Assembly (NCBI RefSeq): GCF_003990725.2
Contig: NZ_CP030064.1
Coordinates: 1,984,001 to 2,048,000 of the forward strand
Length of the DNA stretch: 64,000 nucleotides
Source: Halorubrum sp. PV6
Lineage (GTDB): Archaea; Halobacteriota; Halobacteria; Halobacteriales; Haloferacaceae
Direction of reading: 5' to 3'
In this document: positions 15,263 through 24,063 of the stretch, piece by piece
Layout: the number at the start of each line of letters is the position of its first letter
How positions within the stretch are numbered: the stretch's first letter is position 1
Notes under the pieces: model-generated
What the model was told of the DNA's origin: nothing
What the model saw: the letters and a program-made list of their open reading frames with translations, nothing else
The model's database searches: none
Translations under genes and position numbers: made by a program

Positions 15263-16429
15263 ATGCAAGCAGTCCGCATAGCCGGTGCTGGTTCGACAGC
15301 GTTCGGTGTCTCACCCGAGCGAACCGGCCGCGACCTCTTCGGGGAGGCGGCCCGCATCGCCATCGACGACTCCGGCGTCCCGAGGGCGGACGTCGACCGC
15401 CTCTGTTACGGGAACTTCGTCGGCACGGTCACCGAGCGCCAGGGCCACCAGGGGCCGCTGATGGCGGCGGCCGCCGGCGTGACCGCCCCGGCGACGCGGT
15501 ACGAGAGCGCGTGTGCCTCGGGCGGCGTCGCGCTGAAGAGCGCGGTCGAGGCGGTCCGGTCGGGGGCGGCCGACGTCGTCCTCGTCGGCGGGATGGAACG
15601 GATGCACAACGTCACGACCGAGCGGGCGACCGAGGGGTTGGCGATGGCGGCGGACGACCTCTACGAGAGCCGCGCCGGCGTGACGTTCCCCGGCGCGTAC
15701 GCGCTCATGGCGCGGGCGTACTTCGCGGAGTTCGGCGGGACGCGGGCGGAGTTGGCCGCGGTGGCGGTGAAGAACCACCGCAACGCCCTCGGCAACGAGA
15801 CCGCCCAGTTCCAGCGGGAGATCACGCCGACCGACGTGCTCGAAGCGCCGACCGTCGCCGACCCGCTCGGGCTGTACGACGCCTGCCCGATCACGGACGG
15901 GGCGAGCGCGTGCGTCCTCGTCAGCGAGGAATACGCAGCAGAACACGACCTGCACGCGCCCGTCGAGATCACCGGCGCCGGACAGGGGACCGACTCGCTG
16001 GCCTTACAGCAGCGCGAGTCGCTCACCCGGACCCCGGCGACGACCCGCGCGGCGACGACCGCCTACGACGAGGCCGACATCGCTCCCGGCGACATCGACC
16101 TGCTCGAAGTCCACGACTGCTTCACGATCGCCGAGGTGCTGGCGCTCGAGGGGTTGGGACTGTACGACCCCGGCGCCGCAATCGACGCGGCGGCGACCGG
16201 CGAGACGACCGCCGACGGCGACCTCCCGGTCAACCTCTCCGGCGGCCTGAAGGCGAAGGGCCACCCGGTCGGCGCCACGGGCGTGAGCCAGGTCGTCGAG
16301 CTGACGAAGCTGCTCCGCGGCGACCACGTCAACAGCGCCGCGGTCCCGGACGCCACGGTCGCCCTCGCGCACAACGCCGGGGGCACCGTCGCGAGCGCGA
16401 CGGTCCACGTCCTGGAGGTGTGCGCGTGA
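15263..16429 (+). CDS. Thiolase family protein (acetyl-CoA acyltransferase / SCP-x type)
   Basis: A 388-residue thiolase that would make or cleave beta-ketoacyl-CoA. The nucleophile is Cys84 in YESACASGG, with His284 in VHDCFT and His334 in KAKGHPVGATG. The C-terminal cysteine motif of classical thiolases is replaced by HNAGG, which is normal for the archaeal/SCP-x subgroup. It is followed directly by a DUF35 protein. In archaea such pairs form complexes that channel acetoacetyl-CoA, in the mevalonate route or in fatty-acid-type metabolism. With an acyl-CoA ligase nearby, a catabolic role is also possible. Confidence 0.92.
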   Translation: MQAVRIAGAGSTAFGVSPERTGRDLFGEAARIAIDDSGVPRADVDRLCYGNFVGTVTERQGHQGPLMAAAAGVTAPATRYESACASGGVALKSAVEAVRSGAADVVLVGGMERMHNVTTERATEGLAMAADDLYESRAGVTFPGAYALMARAYFAEFGGTRAELAAVAVKNHRNALGNETAQFQREITPTDVLEAPTVADPLGLYDACPITDGASACVLVSEEYAAEHDLHAPVEITGAGQGTDSLALQQRESLTRTPATTRAATTAYDEADIAPGDIDLLEVHDCFTIAEVLALEGLGLYDPGAAIDAAATGETTADGDLPVNLSGGLKAKGHPVGATGVSQVVELTKLLRGDHVNSAAVPDATVALAHNAGGTVASATVHVLEVCA

Positions 16430-16812
16430 TGCGGGCGCAGCGAGAAGACGGCTACGACGACCTGCTCGACGCGCTCGCCGACGACGACGGCTACTACTAC
16501 GCGTGTCCGGCGGGTCACGGGTCGCTCCCGCCCCGAGAGGTGTGTCCGACCTGCGGCGACGACGAGTTGACGACGGAGCCGCTGCCCGACACGGGAACGG
16601 TCGTCACGTTCACCGAAATCGCCGTCCCGAGCCCCTCCTTCAGCGGGCAGACGCCCGTGGTCGTCATCGCCGACTTCGGGCCGGTCCGTCTGACCGGCCG
16701 GTTCGTCGACGAACCGGACCGGCTCGAAGTGGGGAGCGCGGTGGCGCCGACGGTCGCGTCCTCGCCGGACGGCGGCCGTCACGTCGGCGTTCGGCTGGCG
16801 TCCGAGCGGTGA
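16429..16812 (+). CDS. DUF35 zinc-ribbon/OB-fold protein, thiolase partner
   Basis: A 127-residue protein with an N-terminal zinc ribbon (CPAGH...CPTCG) and a C-terminal OB fold (VVTFTEIAVPSPSFSGQTP). DUF35 proteins act as acyl-CoA-binding scaffolds beside thiolases. Its ATG overlaps the thiolase TGA by one base (TGATG), so the two are translationally coupled. An in-frame GTG immediately precedes the ATG. Confidence 0.92.
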   Translation: MRAQREDGYDDLLDALADDDGYYYACPAGHGSLPPREVCPTCGDDELTTEPLPDTGTVVTFTEIAVPSPSFSGQTPVVVIADFGPVRLTGRFVDEPDRLEVGSAVAPTVASSPDGGRHVGVRLASER

Positions 16813-16953
16813 CCGGCGTCGAGCGGTGATCTGTGCGCGACCCGTGGGTCGAACGCCGCGCGCTGCGCGCGAACGCGGTCGGTCCCGCGACGCCGGAACT
16901 CGTAAATCGTCGCTCCCGATAACACTATACCGCCCGATTCGCATGGTGTCGGT

Positions 16954-17454
16954 ATGCAACGCACTCTCGAAGCGATGACGCCGACCGTCTCCGAGTCGGC
17001 GTTCGTCTCGGACCAGTCGTACCTGATCGGTGATGTCGTGGTCGGCGACCGCGCGAGCCTCTGGCCGTTCACCTGTCTCCGCGGAGACGGCGGCGCCACG
17101 GTCGTCGGCGAGGAGACGAACGTCCAGGAGTTCACGATGCTCCACGGCGCGATTCTCGGCGACGCGGTCACCGTCGGCCACAACGCCGTCGTCGACTACG
17201 CGACCGTCGAGGACCACTCGCTCGTGGGGATGGGGAGCCGCGTCCTTCGGGACGCGACGGTCGAGTCCGACTGTATCGTCGCCGCCGGCGCGGTGGTTCT
17301 CCAAGATCAGACGATTCCGGAGGGCCACCTCGCGTACGGCGCGCCGGCCGAGACGAAGCCGCTCACCGACGCCCAGCGCGACGAGATCGACCGCGTCCAC
17401 CAGCATTACGTCGACCTCGGGCGTCGGTACAAGGCGGAGGGGGGCTTCGAGTAG
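16954..17454 (+). CDS. Gamma-carbonic-anhydrase-like hexapeptide-repeat protein
   Basis: A 166-residue left-handed beta-helix protein of the gamma-carbonic anhydrase/YrdA family (repeats such as IGDVVVGDRASLWPF and LVGMGSRVLRDATV). Zinc enzymes of this class use three histidines. Two are visible, in TMLHG and TVGHNAVVD, but the position of the third (normally GHxxxxH) is aspartate here. It may lack carbonic anhydrase activity or use different metal ligands. It stands alone, with its own spacing, between the thiolase pair and the acyl-CoA ligase. Confidence 0.9.
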   Translation: MQRTLEAMTPTVSESAFVSDQSYLIGDVVVGDRASLWPFTCLRGDGGATVVGEETNVQEFTMLHGAILGDAVTVGHNAVVDYATVEDHSLVGMGSRVLRDATVESDCIVAAGAVVLQDQTIPEGHLAYGAPAETKPLTDAQRDEIDRVHQHYVDLGRRYKAEGGFE

Positions 17455-17568
17455 TCGGAGCGATCGAGAGCGAGAACGTCCGCCGTCGACCGCGACGTAC
17501 CGGCGAGTTCGCCGCGGAGACCCCGATATTTTATGTCTGTTGCTGTCGCACCCTTGAGGTACACACCC

Positions 17569-19563
17569 ATGACAGAGGACACCCACGAAGAGCCATCCAT
17601 CGTCCACGAACCGAGCCAAGCGTTCGTGGAGTCGACGAACGTCTACGAGTTCATGCAGGCGTACGGAATCGACGACTACGACGAACTCATCCGCCGGACC
17701 ACAGAAGAGGTCGACGGCGTCGGGGAATCCGGCGTCGAGTGGTTCTGGGACACGATGCCCGAGTACCTCGACATCGACTTCTACGAGCCGTACGACGCGG
17801 TCCGCGACGACAGCGACGGGCCGCAGTTCTCCGACTGGTACCCCGGCGGCGAGATCAACCTCGCGCACAACGTGGTCGACCGCCACGCCGCCGCCGACGC
17901 CGAGGAGAGAAACAGCGTCGCGTGTCTCTTCGAGGGCGAACCGGGCGACGTGCGGGAGGTGACGTACCACGAACTCTCGCGGCAGTCGAACAAGGTGGCG
18001 AACTACCTCGAATCGGTCGGCATCGAGACCGGCGACACCGTCGGGCTCTATATGCCGATGGTCCCGGAGGTCATCTCCATCCTGTACGGCTGTTTCAAGG
18101 TCGGCGCCATCGCGGTCCCGATATTCTCCGGGTTCGGCGTCGAGGCCACGGCCACGCGCATCGAAGACTCGGAGTGCTCGGTGTTGTTCACGGGCGACGG
18201 GTTCTACCGCCGAGGCAAGCCGCTCACGCTCAAAGAGGCGGCCGACGACGCCATCGCGGAGGCGGGACACGTCGAGCACACCGTGGTCTACGACCGCCTC
18301 GGCGACGACGCCGAGGTCCCGATGGGCGCGCGCGACGAGTGGTGGGACGACGCGATCGAAGGGCGCGACGACGAGTACGACACCAAGTCGCTGCCCTCCT
18401 CGCAGGAGTCGATGCTGCTGTACTCGTCGGGGACGACCGGGAAACCGAAGGGGATCGTCCACACCCACGCCGGCGTGCAGATGCAGTGCGCGAAGGAGAT
18501 CCACTTCGGGTTCGACCACAAGCCCTCGGACCGCTTCTTCTGGGTCTCCGACATCGGCTGGATGATGGGCCCGTGGACGCTCATCGGCAACCACACGTTC
18601 GGCGGGACGGTGTTCATGTACGAGGGCGCGCCCGACCACCCCGAGCCGGACCGCTTCTGGGAGATGATCGACCGCCACTCGCTGTCGACGTTCGGCATCT
18701 CGCCGACGGCGATCAGGGCGCTCCGCAAACACGGCGACGAGTGGGTCGAGGGCCACGACCTCTCGTCGATCCGCCTGCTGGGTTCGACGGGCGAGCCGTG
18801 GGACCCCGAGTCGTGGCAGTGGTTCTACGAGCACGTCGGGGGGAGCGAGGCCCCGATCATCAACATCTCCGGCGGCACCGAGATCTGCGGCTGCTTCCTC
18901 ATGCCGATGCCGACCCAGCCGCTGAAACCCACGTCGCTCGGGGGGCCGGGCCTCGGGATGAACATCGACATCGTCGACGAGTCCGGGAGTTCGATCGCCG
19001 ACGACAACGAGCGCGGGTTCCTCGTCGCGCGCGACTCCTGTCCCTCGACCACCAAGTCGCTGTGGTCGGGCGACGAGCGATACCTGGAGGAGTACTGGTC
19101 GACGTGGGACGACCTGTGGGACCACGGCGACTGGGCCCAGAAGGACGAAGACGGGTTCTGGTTCCTCCACGGCCGGGCCGACGACGCGCTCAACGTCGCG
19201 GGCCGGAAGGTCGGCCCCGCCGAAATCGAGGGCGTCCTCACCGAACACGACGCCGTGAACCAGGCCGCGGCCGTGGGCGTCCCCGACGACACGACCGGCA
19301 CCGCGGTCGTGACCTACGTCGTCCTCGAAGACGGCTACGAGGGAAGCGACGACCTCCGTGGCGAACTGTCGGCGCTCGTCGGCGAGGAACACGGCAAGCC
19401 GTTCCGCCCGCGCGAGATTCTCTTCGTCTCCGACTTCCCCAAAACGCAGTCGGGTAAGGTGATCCGCCGGGCCATCTCGTCGCTCTACCAGGGCGAGGAA
19501 CTCGGCGATATGTCGAGCATCGAGAACCCCGAGGCGCTCGACGAGATCGAAGCGGCGTCCTGA
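17569..19563 (+). CDS. AMP-forming acyl-CoA ligase (acetyl/acyl-CoA synthetase type)
   Basis: A 664-residue adenylate-forming enzyme that converts a carboxylic acid to its CoA thioester. The phosphate-binding loop is YSSGTTGKPKG, followed by the motif STGEPWDPESW and the C-terminal catalytic Lys region KTQSGKVIRR. The length and the N-terminal WYPGGEINLAHN segment match the Acs/propionyl/acetoacetyl-CoA ligase branch rather than fatty acyl ligases. ATG 17569 lies about 35 bases after the TATA-like GATATTTTAT at 17525; the earlier in-frame ATG overlaps that box. Substrate unknown. It probably feeds the nearby thiolase or uses acids from the aldehyde oxidoreductase at 22.2 kb. Confidence 0.92.
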   Translation: MTEDTHEEPSIVHEPSQAFVESTNVYEFMQAYGIDDYDELIRRTTEEVDGVGESGVEWFWDTMPEYLDIDFYEPYDAVRDDSDGPQFSDWYPGGEINLAHNVVDRHAAADAEERNSVACLFEGEPGDVREVTYHELSRQSNKVANYLESVGIETGDTVGLYMPMVPEVISILYGCFKVGAIAVPIFSGFGVEATATRIEDSECSVLFTGDGFYRRGKPLTLKEAADDAIAEAGHVEHTVVYDRLGDDAEVPMGARDEWWDDAIEGRDDEYDTKSLPSSQESMLLYSSGTTGKPKGIVHTHAGVQMQCAKEIHFGFDHKPSDRFFWVSDIGWMMGPWTLIGNHTFGGTVFMYEGAPDHPEPDRFWEMIDRHSLSTFGISPTAIRALRKHGDEWVEGHDLSSIRLLGSTGEPWDPESWQWFYEHVGGSEAPIINISGGTEICGCFLMPMPTQPLKPTSLGGPGLGMNIDIVDESGSSIADDNERGFLVARDSCPSTTKSLWSGDERYLEEYWSTWDDLWDHGDWAQKDEDGFWFLHGRADDALNVAGRKVGPAEIEGVLTEHDAVNQAAAVGVPDDTTGTAVVTYVVLEDGYEGSDDLRGELSALVGEEHGKPFRPREILFVSDFPKTQSGKVIRRAISSLYQGEELGDMSSIENPEALDEIEAAS

Positions 19564-19690
19564 GAGGAGGCGGCGCGTGCGGGCGGCGAGGCTGTTTTCT
19601 CAGTGGCGAGGTGGTGTGGCGCGGTCCGCGGTCGCTCGGCGGACGCGGTGAGAGCGAGAACGGGGGGCGACCGGTCGCGTCGGCTGCCGA

Positions 19691-20134
19691 TCAGTCCGAG
19701 CGCTCGGCGTAGGGCGTCACGCCGGCGGCGTCCATCTGATCGTGGAAGCGCTTCCGCCGGGCCTTCCGCTGTTCGGTCGACATCCGGTCGTTGGTCCAGA
19801 TCTGGCCGCTGGTGTCCTGGTGGACCTCGCAGGCGTCGAACTCGTCGAGCGCTTCGACGCGCTCGCGCACCTCGTCGTTGATGTCGAGGAAGTACGTGCA
19901 GCGCTGTGAGGTGAGGAGGAGGGTTACCTCCACGTCGCGGTCGTCGACGGCGATGGACTCGACGAGCCCCAGATCGAGGATGCTGATCGGGTGGTCGCTC
20001 ATACAGCTGCAGGGATCGAGCACCTCGTCGAGTTCGGCTTTGACCCGCATCTTGCGCTCGTCGTCGAACTCCGTGTTCGGGGTGACGTGCGTCGCCTCGT
20101 CGGTTCGCGCGTATGGGTCGGTGTGTGCAGACAT
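19691..20134 (-). CDS. MIP18/DUF59-family protein
   Basis: A 147-residue protein with a MIP18 (DUF59, PaaD/SufT-like) domain: PISILDLGLVESIAVDDRDV and the following Cys at TSQRCTYF. The family helps load Fe-S or other metal clusters. A Cys-x-Cys-Met (CSCM) stretch precedes the domain. It begins 2 bases after the stop of the amidohydrolase gene, so the two are cotranscribed. The domain may serve a metalloenzyme encoded nearby, for example the Fe-S aldehyde oxidoreductase. That link is inference. Confidence 0.8.
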   Translation of the reverse strand: MSAHTDPYARTDEATHVTPNTEFDDERKMRVKAELDEVLDPCSCMSDHPISILDLGLVESIAVDDRDVEVTLLLTSQRCTYFLDINDEVRERVEALDEFDACEVHQDTSGQIWTNDRMSTEQRKARRKRFHDQMDAAGVTPYAERSD

Positions 20135-20136
20135 GC

Positions 20137-21231
20137 TCAGTCGTCGGACGCGAGCGCCGAGTCGGCCTCGTAGGTCGACCACGGCTCGGCGGGGTAGTCG
20201 CCGCTCTCTTCGCGCTCCTGCCGGAGCTGGTCCCACTTGTCGCCCTTGATGTCTTTTTTAATCTGCTCGGGGTCCTTATCAAGGAGTTTGAGCGCGTTCT
20301 TGCCCAGAATCTTCTCTTTCATGTCCTGTGTGACCTCGGGGTAGTCGTAGTCCTCGATGAGGTCTTCGGGCATCTCGAAGTTCTGGATGCCCTCGATCGG
20401 CGGCTGCGGGTGCAGCGCCGTCGCGCCACCGGCGTAGACGATGCGGTCCGGGCCGGCCCAGTAGAGCATCTCGCCGAGCGCCTTCGCGAACTTCCGCGGG
20501 CGGGTGTTGACGAGGCAGGCGGTGTTCTCGAGGTTGGCGTAGACGTTGTCGTGGCTCGCCATCGCGAGGACCGTCTCCTCGACGAACGAGAAGCCGGCGT
20601 GGATGATCTCGAAGTTGAGGTCGGGGAACGAGTTGGCGGCGTCCTCGATGTCGTCCGGCTTGAAGTAGCGAACTGGCGCCGTCGCGAACGGAATGAACTT
20701 GTGGATGGCCAGCGTGTCGACCTCCGAGTCGGCGACGCGCTGGAGCAGCGGCCAGACGGCATCTTCGGTCAGCTGGAGCGAGAGGTCGTTGCCGTTCTGG
20801 TAGCGCGCGGGGTAGAACTTGATGCCCTCGACGCCGTCTTTCGCGGCGTACTCCTCGATCTGATCGCCCGCGTCGTCTTCGAGCGGGTTGACGTCGACGT
20901 ACATCGAGACGCGCTCGGGGTTCTGCTCCATGAACTCGAACCCCTTCTCGCGGGAGACGTACCCGTCGTGGAAGTAGTCGTCGAGCGGCAGCGAGTGGTA
21001 CACCGAGTAGTCGATCTGACTCTCCAAAAAGAGGAGCCGAGCGAGCTCTTCGGGCTGGTGGTCGCGGTAGAAGACCTCCTCGGACGGCACATACCCGTCG
21101 GGGAGAATCTTCGCCCCCATCTCGTACGTCTCGTCGTCCCAGACTTGCGCGTGCGGGTGTTTGTGGTTCTCCGGCGTATGATTGAAGCAGTGTGACACGG
21201 AGTCCACTACCAGCGAGTCGCTGTCTAACAT
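20137..21231 (-). CDS. Amidohydrolase family protein (ACMSD/TIM-barrel type)
   Basis: A 364-residue metal-dependent hydrolase or decarboxylase of the amidohydrolase-2 type. A TIM-barrel pattern is readable: opening VVDSVSHCFNHT, then GVEGIKFYPARY, LAIHKFIPF, EIIHAGFSF, VYANLENTA and RIVYAGGATALHP. The opening metal motif is not a plain H-x-H, so metal content may be unusual. ATG 21231 lies about 30 bases after the TATA-like TTTAATAATG on the minus strand, supporting this start over the longer frame. Operon with the DUF59 gene. The substrate is unknown; ring-cleavage intermediates are typical for this class. Confidence 0.85.
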   Translation of the reverse strand: MLDSDSLVVDSVSHCFNHTPENHKHPHAQVWDDETYEMGAKILPDGYVPSEEVFYRDHQPEELARLLFLESQIDYSVYHSLPLDDYFHDGYVSREKGFEFMEQNPERVSMYVDVNPLEDDAGDQIEEYAAKDGVEGIKFYPARYQNGNDLSLQLTEDAVWPLLQRVADSEVDTLAIHKFIPFATAPVRYFKPDDIEDAANSFPDLNFEIIHAGFSFVEETVLAMASHDNVYANLENTACLVNTRPRKFAKALGEMLYWAGPDRIVYAGGATALHPQPPIEGIQNFEMPEDLIEDYDYPEVTQDMKEKILGKNALKLLDKDPEQIKKDIKGDKWDQLRQEREESGDYPAEPWSTYEADSALASDD

Positions 21232-21356
21232 CTCACTATAACGACTGTGAGAGTCATTATTAAACATTTGGGTCCGCGGGGGTGACGTGACCCGCCGCTG
21301 AGAGGAAAACGCCCCGAGAAACACTTAATTGACCGGCAGTAGCATCGTAGGTCGTT

Positions 21357-22112
21357 ATGTCTGAGCGCTTGCAGGGGAAGACAGCACTGGTCACCGGCGG
21401 TTCCTCCGGCAACGGACGAGCCATCGCTCGACGGTTCGCCGACGAGGGGGCGAGCGTGACGGTCGCCGACGTCCGCGAGGACCCGCGGATGGGCGGCGAG
21501 CCGACGCACGACCTCATCGAGAGCGAGGGCGGGAACGCGCAGTTCGTCACCTGCGACGTGAGTTCGATCGACGACCTCCACGCGGCGGTCGACGCCACCG
21601 TCGACGCGTTCGGCTCGCTGGACGTGATGGTCAACAACGCCGGCGTCGAGCGACAGAAGCCGCTGGGAGAGGTCACCGAGGAGGATTACGAGTGGCTCAT
21701 GGATATCAATTTAAAGGGCGTGTTCTTCGGGAGCCAGGCGGCCGTCGAGGTGATGCGCGAACAGGAGGCGGGCGGCAGCATCATCAACATGTCCTCGATA
21801 GGCGGGATCCGCGGCCTGGCGAACTCCTCGCTGTACTGCGCGTCGAAGGGCGGCGTGACGAACCTGACCCGAGAGTTGGCCGTCGAACACGGGGAACACA
21901 ACATCCGCGTCAACGCCCTCAATCCGGGGTTCATCGAGACGGCGATGACGATGGAAGACGGCGACACGGCCGGCGGCATCCTCGAACAGACGCCGCTGGG
22001 GCGCGCGGGCCAACCCGAGGAGGTCGCAGACGCGGCGCTGTTCTTGGCGAGCGACGAGTCGTCGTTCGTCACGGGGCACAACCTCGTCATGGACGGCGGG
22101 TTCACCGCCTAA
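21357..22112 (+). CDS. Short-chain dehydrogenase/reductase
   Basis: A 251-residue classical SDR. The cofactor motif is TGGSSGNG (residues 14-21), followed by NNAG and the catalytic Tyr-x3-Lys in SLYCASKGG. Asp at the end of the second strand (VTVADVRED) suggests NAD+ rather than NADP+. It probably oxidises an alcohol or reduces a ketone. The next gene is an aldehyde oxidoreductase, so an alcohol-to-aldehyde-to-acid path is possible. The stop codon is followed by a 20-bp tandem repeat. Confidence 0.93.
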   Translation: MSERLQGKTALVTGGSSGNGRAIARRFADEGASVTVADVREDPRMGGEPTHDLIESEGGNAQFVTCDVSSIDDLHAAVDATVDAFGSLDVMVNNAGVERQKPLGEVTEEDYEWLMDINLKGVFFGSQAAVEVMREQEAGGSIINMSSIGGIRGLANSSLYCASKGGVTNLTRELAVEHGEHNIRVNALNPGFIETAMTMEDGDTAGGILEQTPLGRAGQPEEVADAALFLASDESSFVTGHNLVMDGGFTA

Positions 22113-22124
22113 TGCGGGTGGAGT

Positions 22125-22184
22125 GAGCAACGCCGGAGTTGGGTGAGCAGCGCCGGAGTTGGGTGAGCAGCGCCGGAGTTGGGT
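22125..22184. repeat. 20-bp tandem repeat, three copies
   Basis: The unit GAGCAGCGCCGGAGTTGGGT starts at 22125, 22145 and 22165; the first copy differs by one base. A partial fourth copy (GAGCAAC) follows at 22185. The array fills the space between the SDR stop and the TATA box of the next gene (ACTTATTAT, 22192-22200). Confidence 0.9.
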
Positions 22185-22224
22185 GAGCAACACTTATTAT
22201 TTCGTGCCCGCGACATCCGTGTAC

Positions 22225-23901
22225 ATGCTTCACGCGCAGGGACCTCTCTTGACGGTCGACGTCGGCGACCGCTCGACAGAAACGACCGACATCGACGACA
22301 TCACCGAGGCGTTCATCGGCGGGCGCGGCGTCGCGACGCGACTCGCCCACGACCGACTCCCCTTCGACGCCGACCCGCTGGGGCCGGAGAACCGGCTCTA
22401 CTTCGCGACGGGGCCGATGCAGTCGTCGACGATGTCGTTTACCGGCCGGATGAACTGCACGGGAATCTCGCCGCTCACGGACGGCCTGCTCTCGTCGAAC
22501 GCCGGCGGGTTCATGTCGCGCAACTTCGCGGCGACGGGCTACAGCGCCGTCGAACTCGTGGGGGCGAGCGACGAACTCGTCGTCGTTCACGTCACCGACG
22601 CCGGCGTCGAGTTCGAGCCCGTCCCGGACCTCGCGGGCGCGACGGTGCCGGAGACGGTCGCGTACATCGAGGCCGAACACGGCATGGAGAGCGAACACGT
22701 CGCCTGTATCGGCCCCGGCGGCGAGAATCAGGTCCGCTTCGCCTCGATCCTGACCTCGGAGTCGAGGGCGTTCGGCCGCGGGGGGTTAGGCGCGGTCCTC
22801 GGCGCGAAGGGGGTCAAGGCGATCACCTTCGACGGCGATTCGAGCCCGGAGATCGAGATTCCCCCGATCCAGATGGACGTGCACCGCGACGCCGCCACCG
22901 CCGACCACATCATGAAACGGCAGGGGACGACCTCGGTGACCGAGTTGGCGAACGAGGTGTCGGCGCTCCCGACCCGGTACTTCTCCGAGTTGGAGTTCGA
23001 GGGCGTCGAGGGGATAAACGGGGACCGCGTCGAGGAGAAGAAGTTCAAGAAGGCGACCTGCTCGTCGTGTGCGTTCGCCTGCAAACTCCCGACCAAAGAC
23101 GAGGAGCGAGGCGTCGAGACCGAGGGGCCGGAGTTCGAGACGGTGATGTCGTTCGGGTCGAACGCGGGCGTCGACGACATCGTCGACGTGATGCAGTCGA
23201 ACGAGCTGTGTGACACGTACGGGCTCGACAGCATCACCTGCGGGAACGTCGTCTCGGCGTACTTAGCGAGCGAAGACGAGTTCGGGAACACGGACCTCAT
23301 CTTCGAGACGGTCGAGAAGATCGCGCACCGAGAGGGCGTCGGCGACCTGCTCGCGGAGGGGATCGACCGCTTCCACGAGGAGCTGGGCGTCGAGAACTGG
23401 ACCGTCAAGGGGCTCGACTTCGCCGCCCACGACGGCCGCACGCTGAACGGCCAGGGGCTGTCGTACGCGACGGCGACGCGGGGAGCAGACCACATGTTCA
23501 CCACGATGTACGCGTGGGAGTACCCCCTCGTCGACGGCGAGGACGCGTACGACCCCACGGGGCTGGAAGGGAAACCGGAGATGGTCATCAAACAGGAGAA
23601 CGCCCGCGCGCTGGAGGACTGCGGGATCATCTGTCGCTTCTCGCGGAGCTTCATGACCCCCGAACGGCTCGAAGGGCTGTTCTCCGCCGACTACGAGGCG
23701 CTCCTGGAGGTGGGGTCGACGGTCGTCGACCTCGAACGCCACTTCAACAACCAGCGGGGCGTCGACCGAGACGACGACACGCTCCCCTACTCGCTGCCGA
23801 ACTTCGAGGCGGCGCTCGACGAGTACTACGACCGCCGGGGGTGGACCGACGAGGGCACCGTTCCGAGCGGGCACGTCGACACCGCCGTCAGCGCCGACTG
23901 A
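22225..23901 (+). CDS. Aldehyde ferredoxin oxidoreductase family protein (tungsten type)
   Basis: A 558-residue member of the AOR family, which oxidises aldehydes to acids with a tungsto-bispterin cofactor and one [4Fe-4S] cluster, passing electrons to ferredoxin. Cluster ligands are Cys279, Cys282 and Cys286 (CSSCAFAC), with a late cysteine in DCGIICRF. The N-terminal domain shows the family pattern EAFIGGRGVATRL and YFATGP. ATG 22225 is about 25 bases after the TATA box at 22192, so the longer frame, which would run through the tandem repeat, is unlikely. Cytoplasmic. The aldehyde substrate is unknown. Confidence 0.92.
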   Translation: MLHAQGPLLTVDVGDRSTETTDIDDITEAFIGGRGVATRLAHDRLPFDADPLGPENRLYFATGPMQSSTMSFTGRMNCTGISPLTDGLLSSNAGGFMSRNFAATGYSAVELVGASDELVVVHVTDAGVEFEPVPDLAGATVPETVAYIEAEHGMESEHVACIGPGGENQVRFASILTSESRAFGRGGLGAVLGAKGVKAITFDGDSSPEIEIPPIQMDVHRDAATADHIMKRQGTTSVTELANEVSALPTRYFSELEFEGVEGINGDRVEEKKFKKATCSSCAFACKLPTKDEERGVETEGPEFETVMSFGSNAGVDDIVDVMQSNELCDTYGLDSITCGNVVSAYLASEDEFGNTDLIFETVEKIAHREGVGDLLAEGIDRFHEELGVENWTVKGLDFAAHDGRTLNGQGLSYATATRGADHMFTTMYAWEYPLVDGEDAYDPTGLEGKPEMVIKQENARALEDCGIICRFSRSFMTPERLEGLFSADYEALLEVGSTVVDLERHFNNQRGVDRDDDTLPYSLPNFEAALDEYYDRRGWTDEGTVPSGHVDTAVSAD

Positions 23902-24063
23902 CGGACGAACGGCGGCTTTTTTCAGAGCGTACCACACCGTCGCCTAGCACTCGCCCCGTCGAACGACGAGACGAGACGAACGTCGGTCCGATGACGTGGC
24001 TGATGCGACGAGTCGTGACGAACGTCCGTGCCGCGAGTGAAAAGAGAGCCGGGGCGAGTCGCC

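Noticed and set aside
16063-19392. 1109-codon minus-strand ORF opposite thiolase, carbonic-anhydrase-like and ligase genes
   Set aside because: Antisense read-through of high-GC codons; it spans several well-supported plus-strand genes and has no domain.
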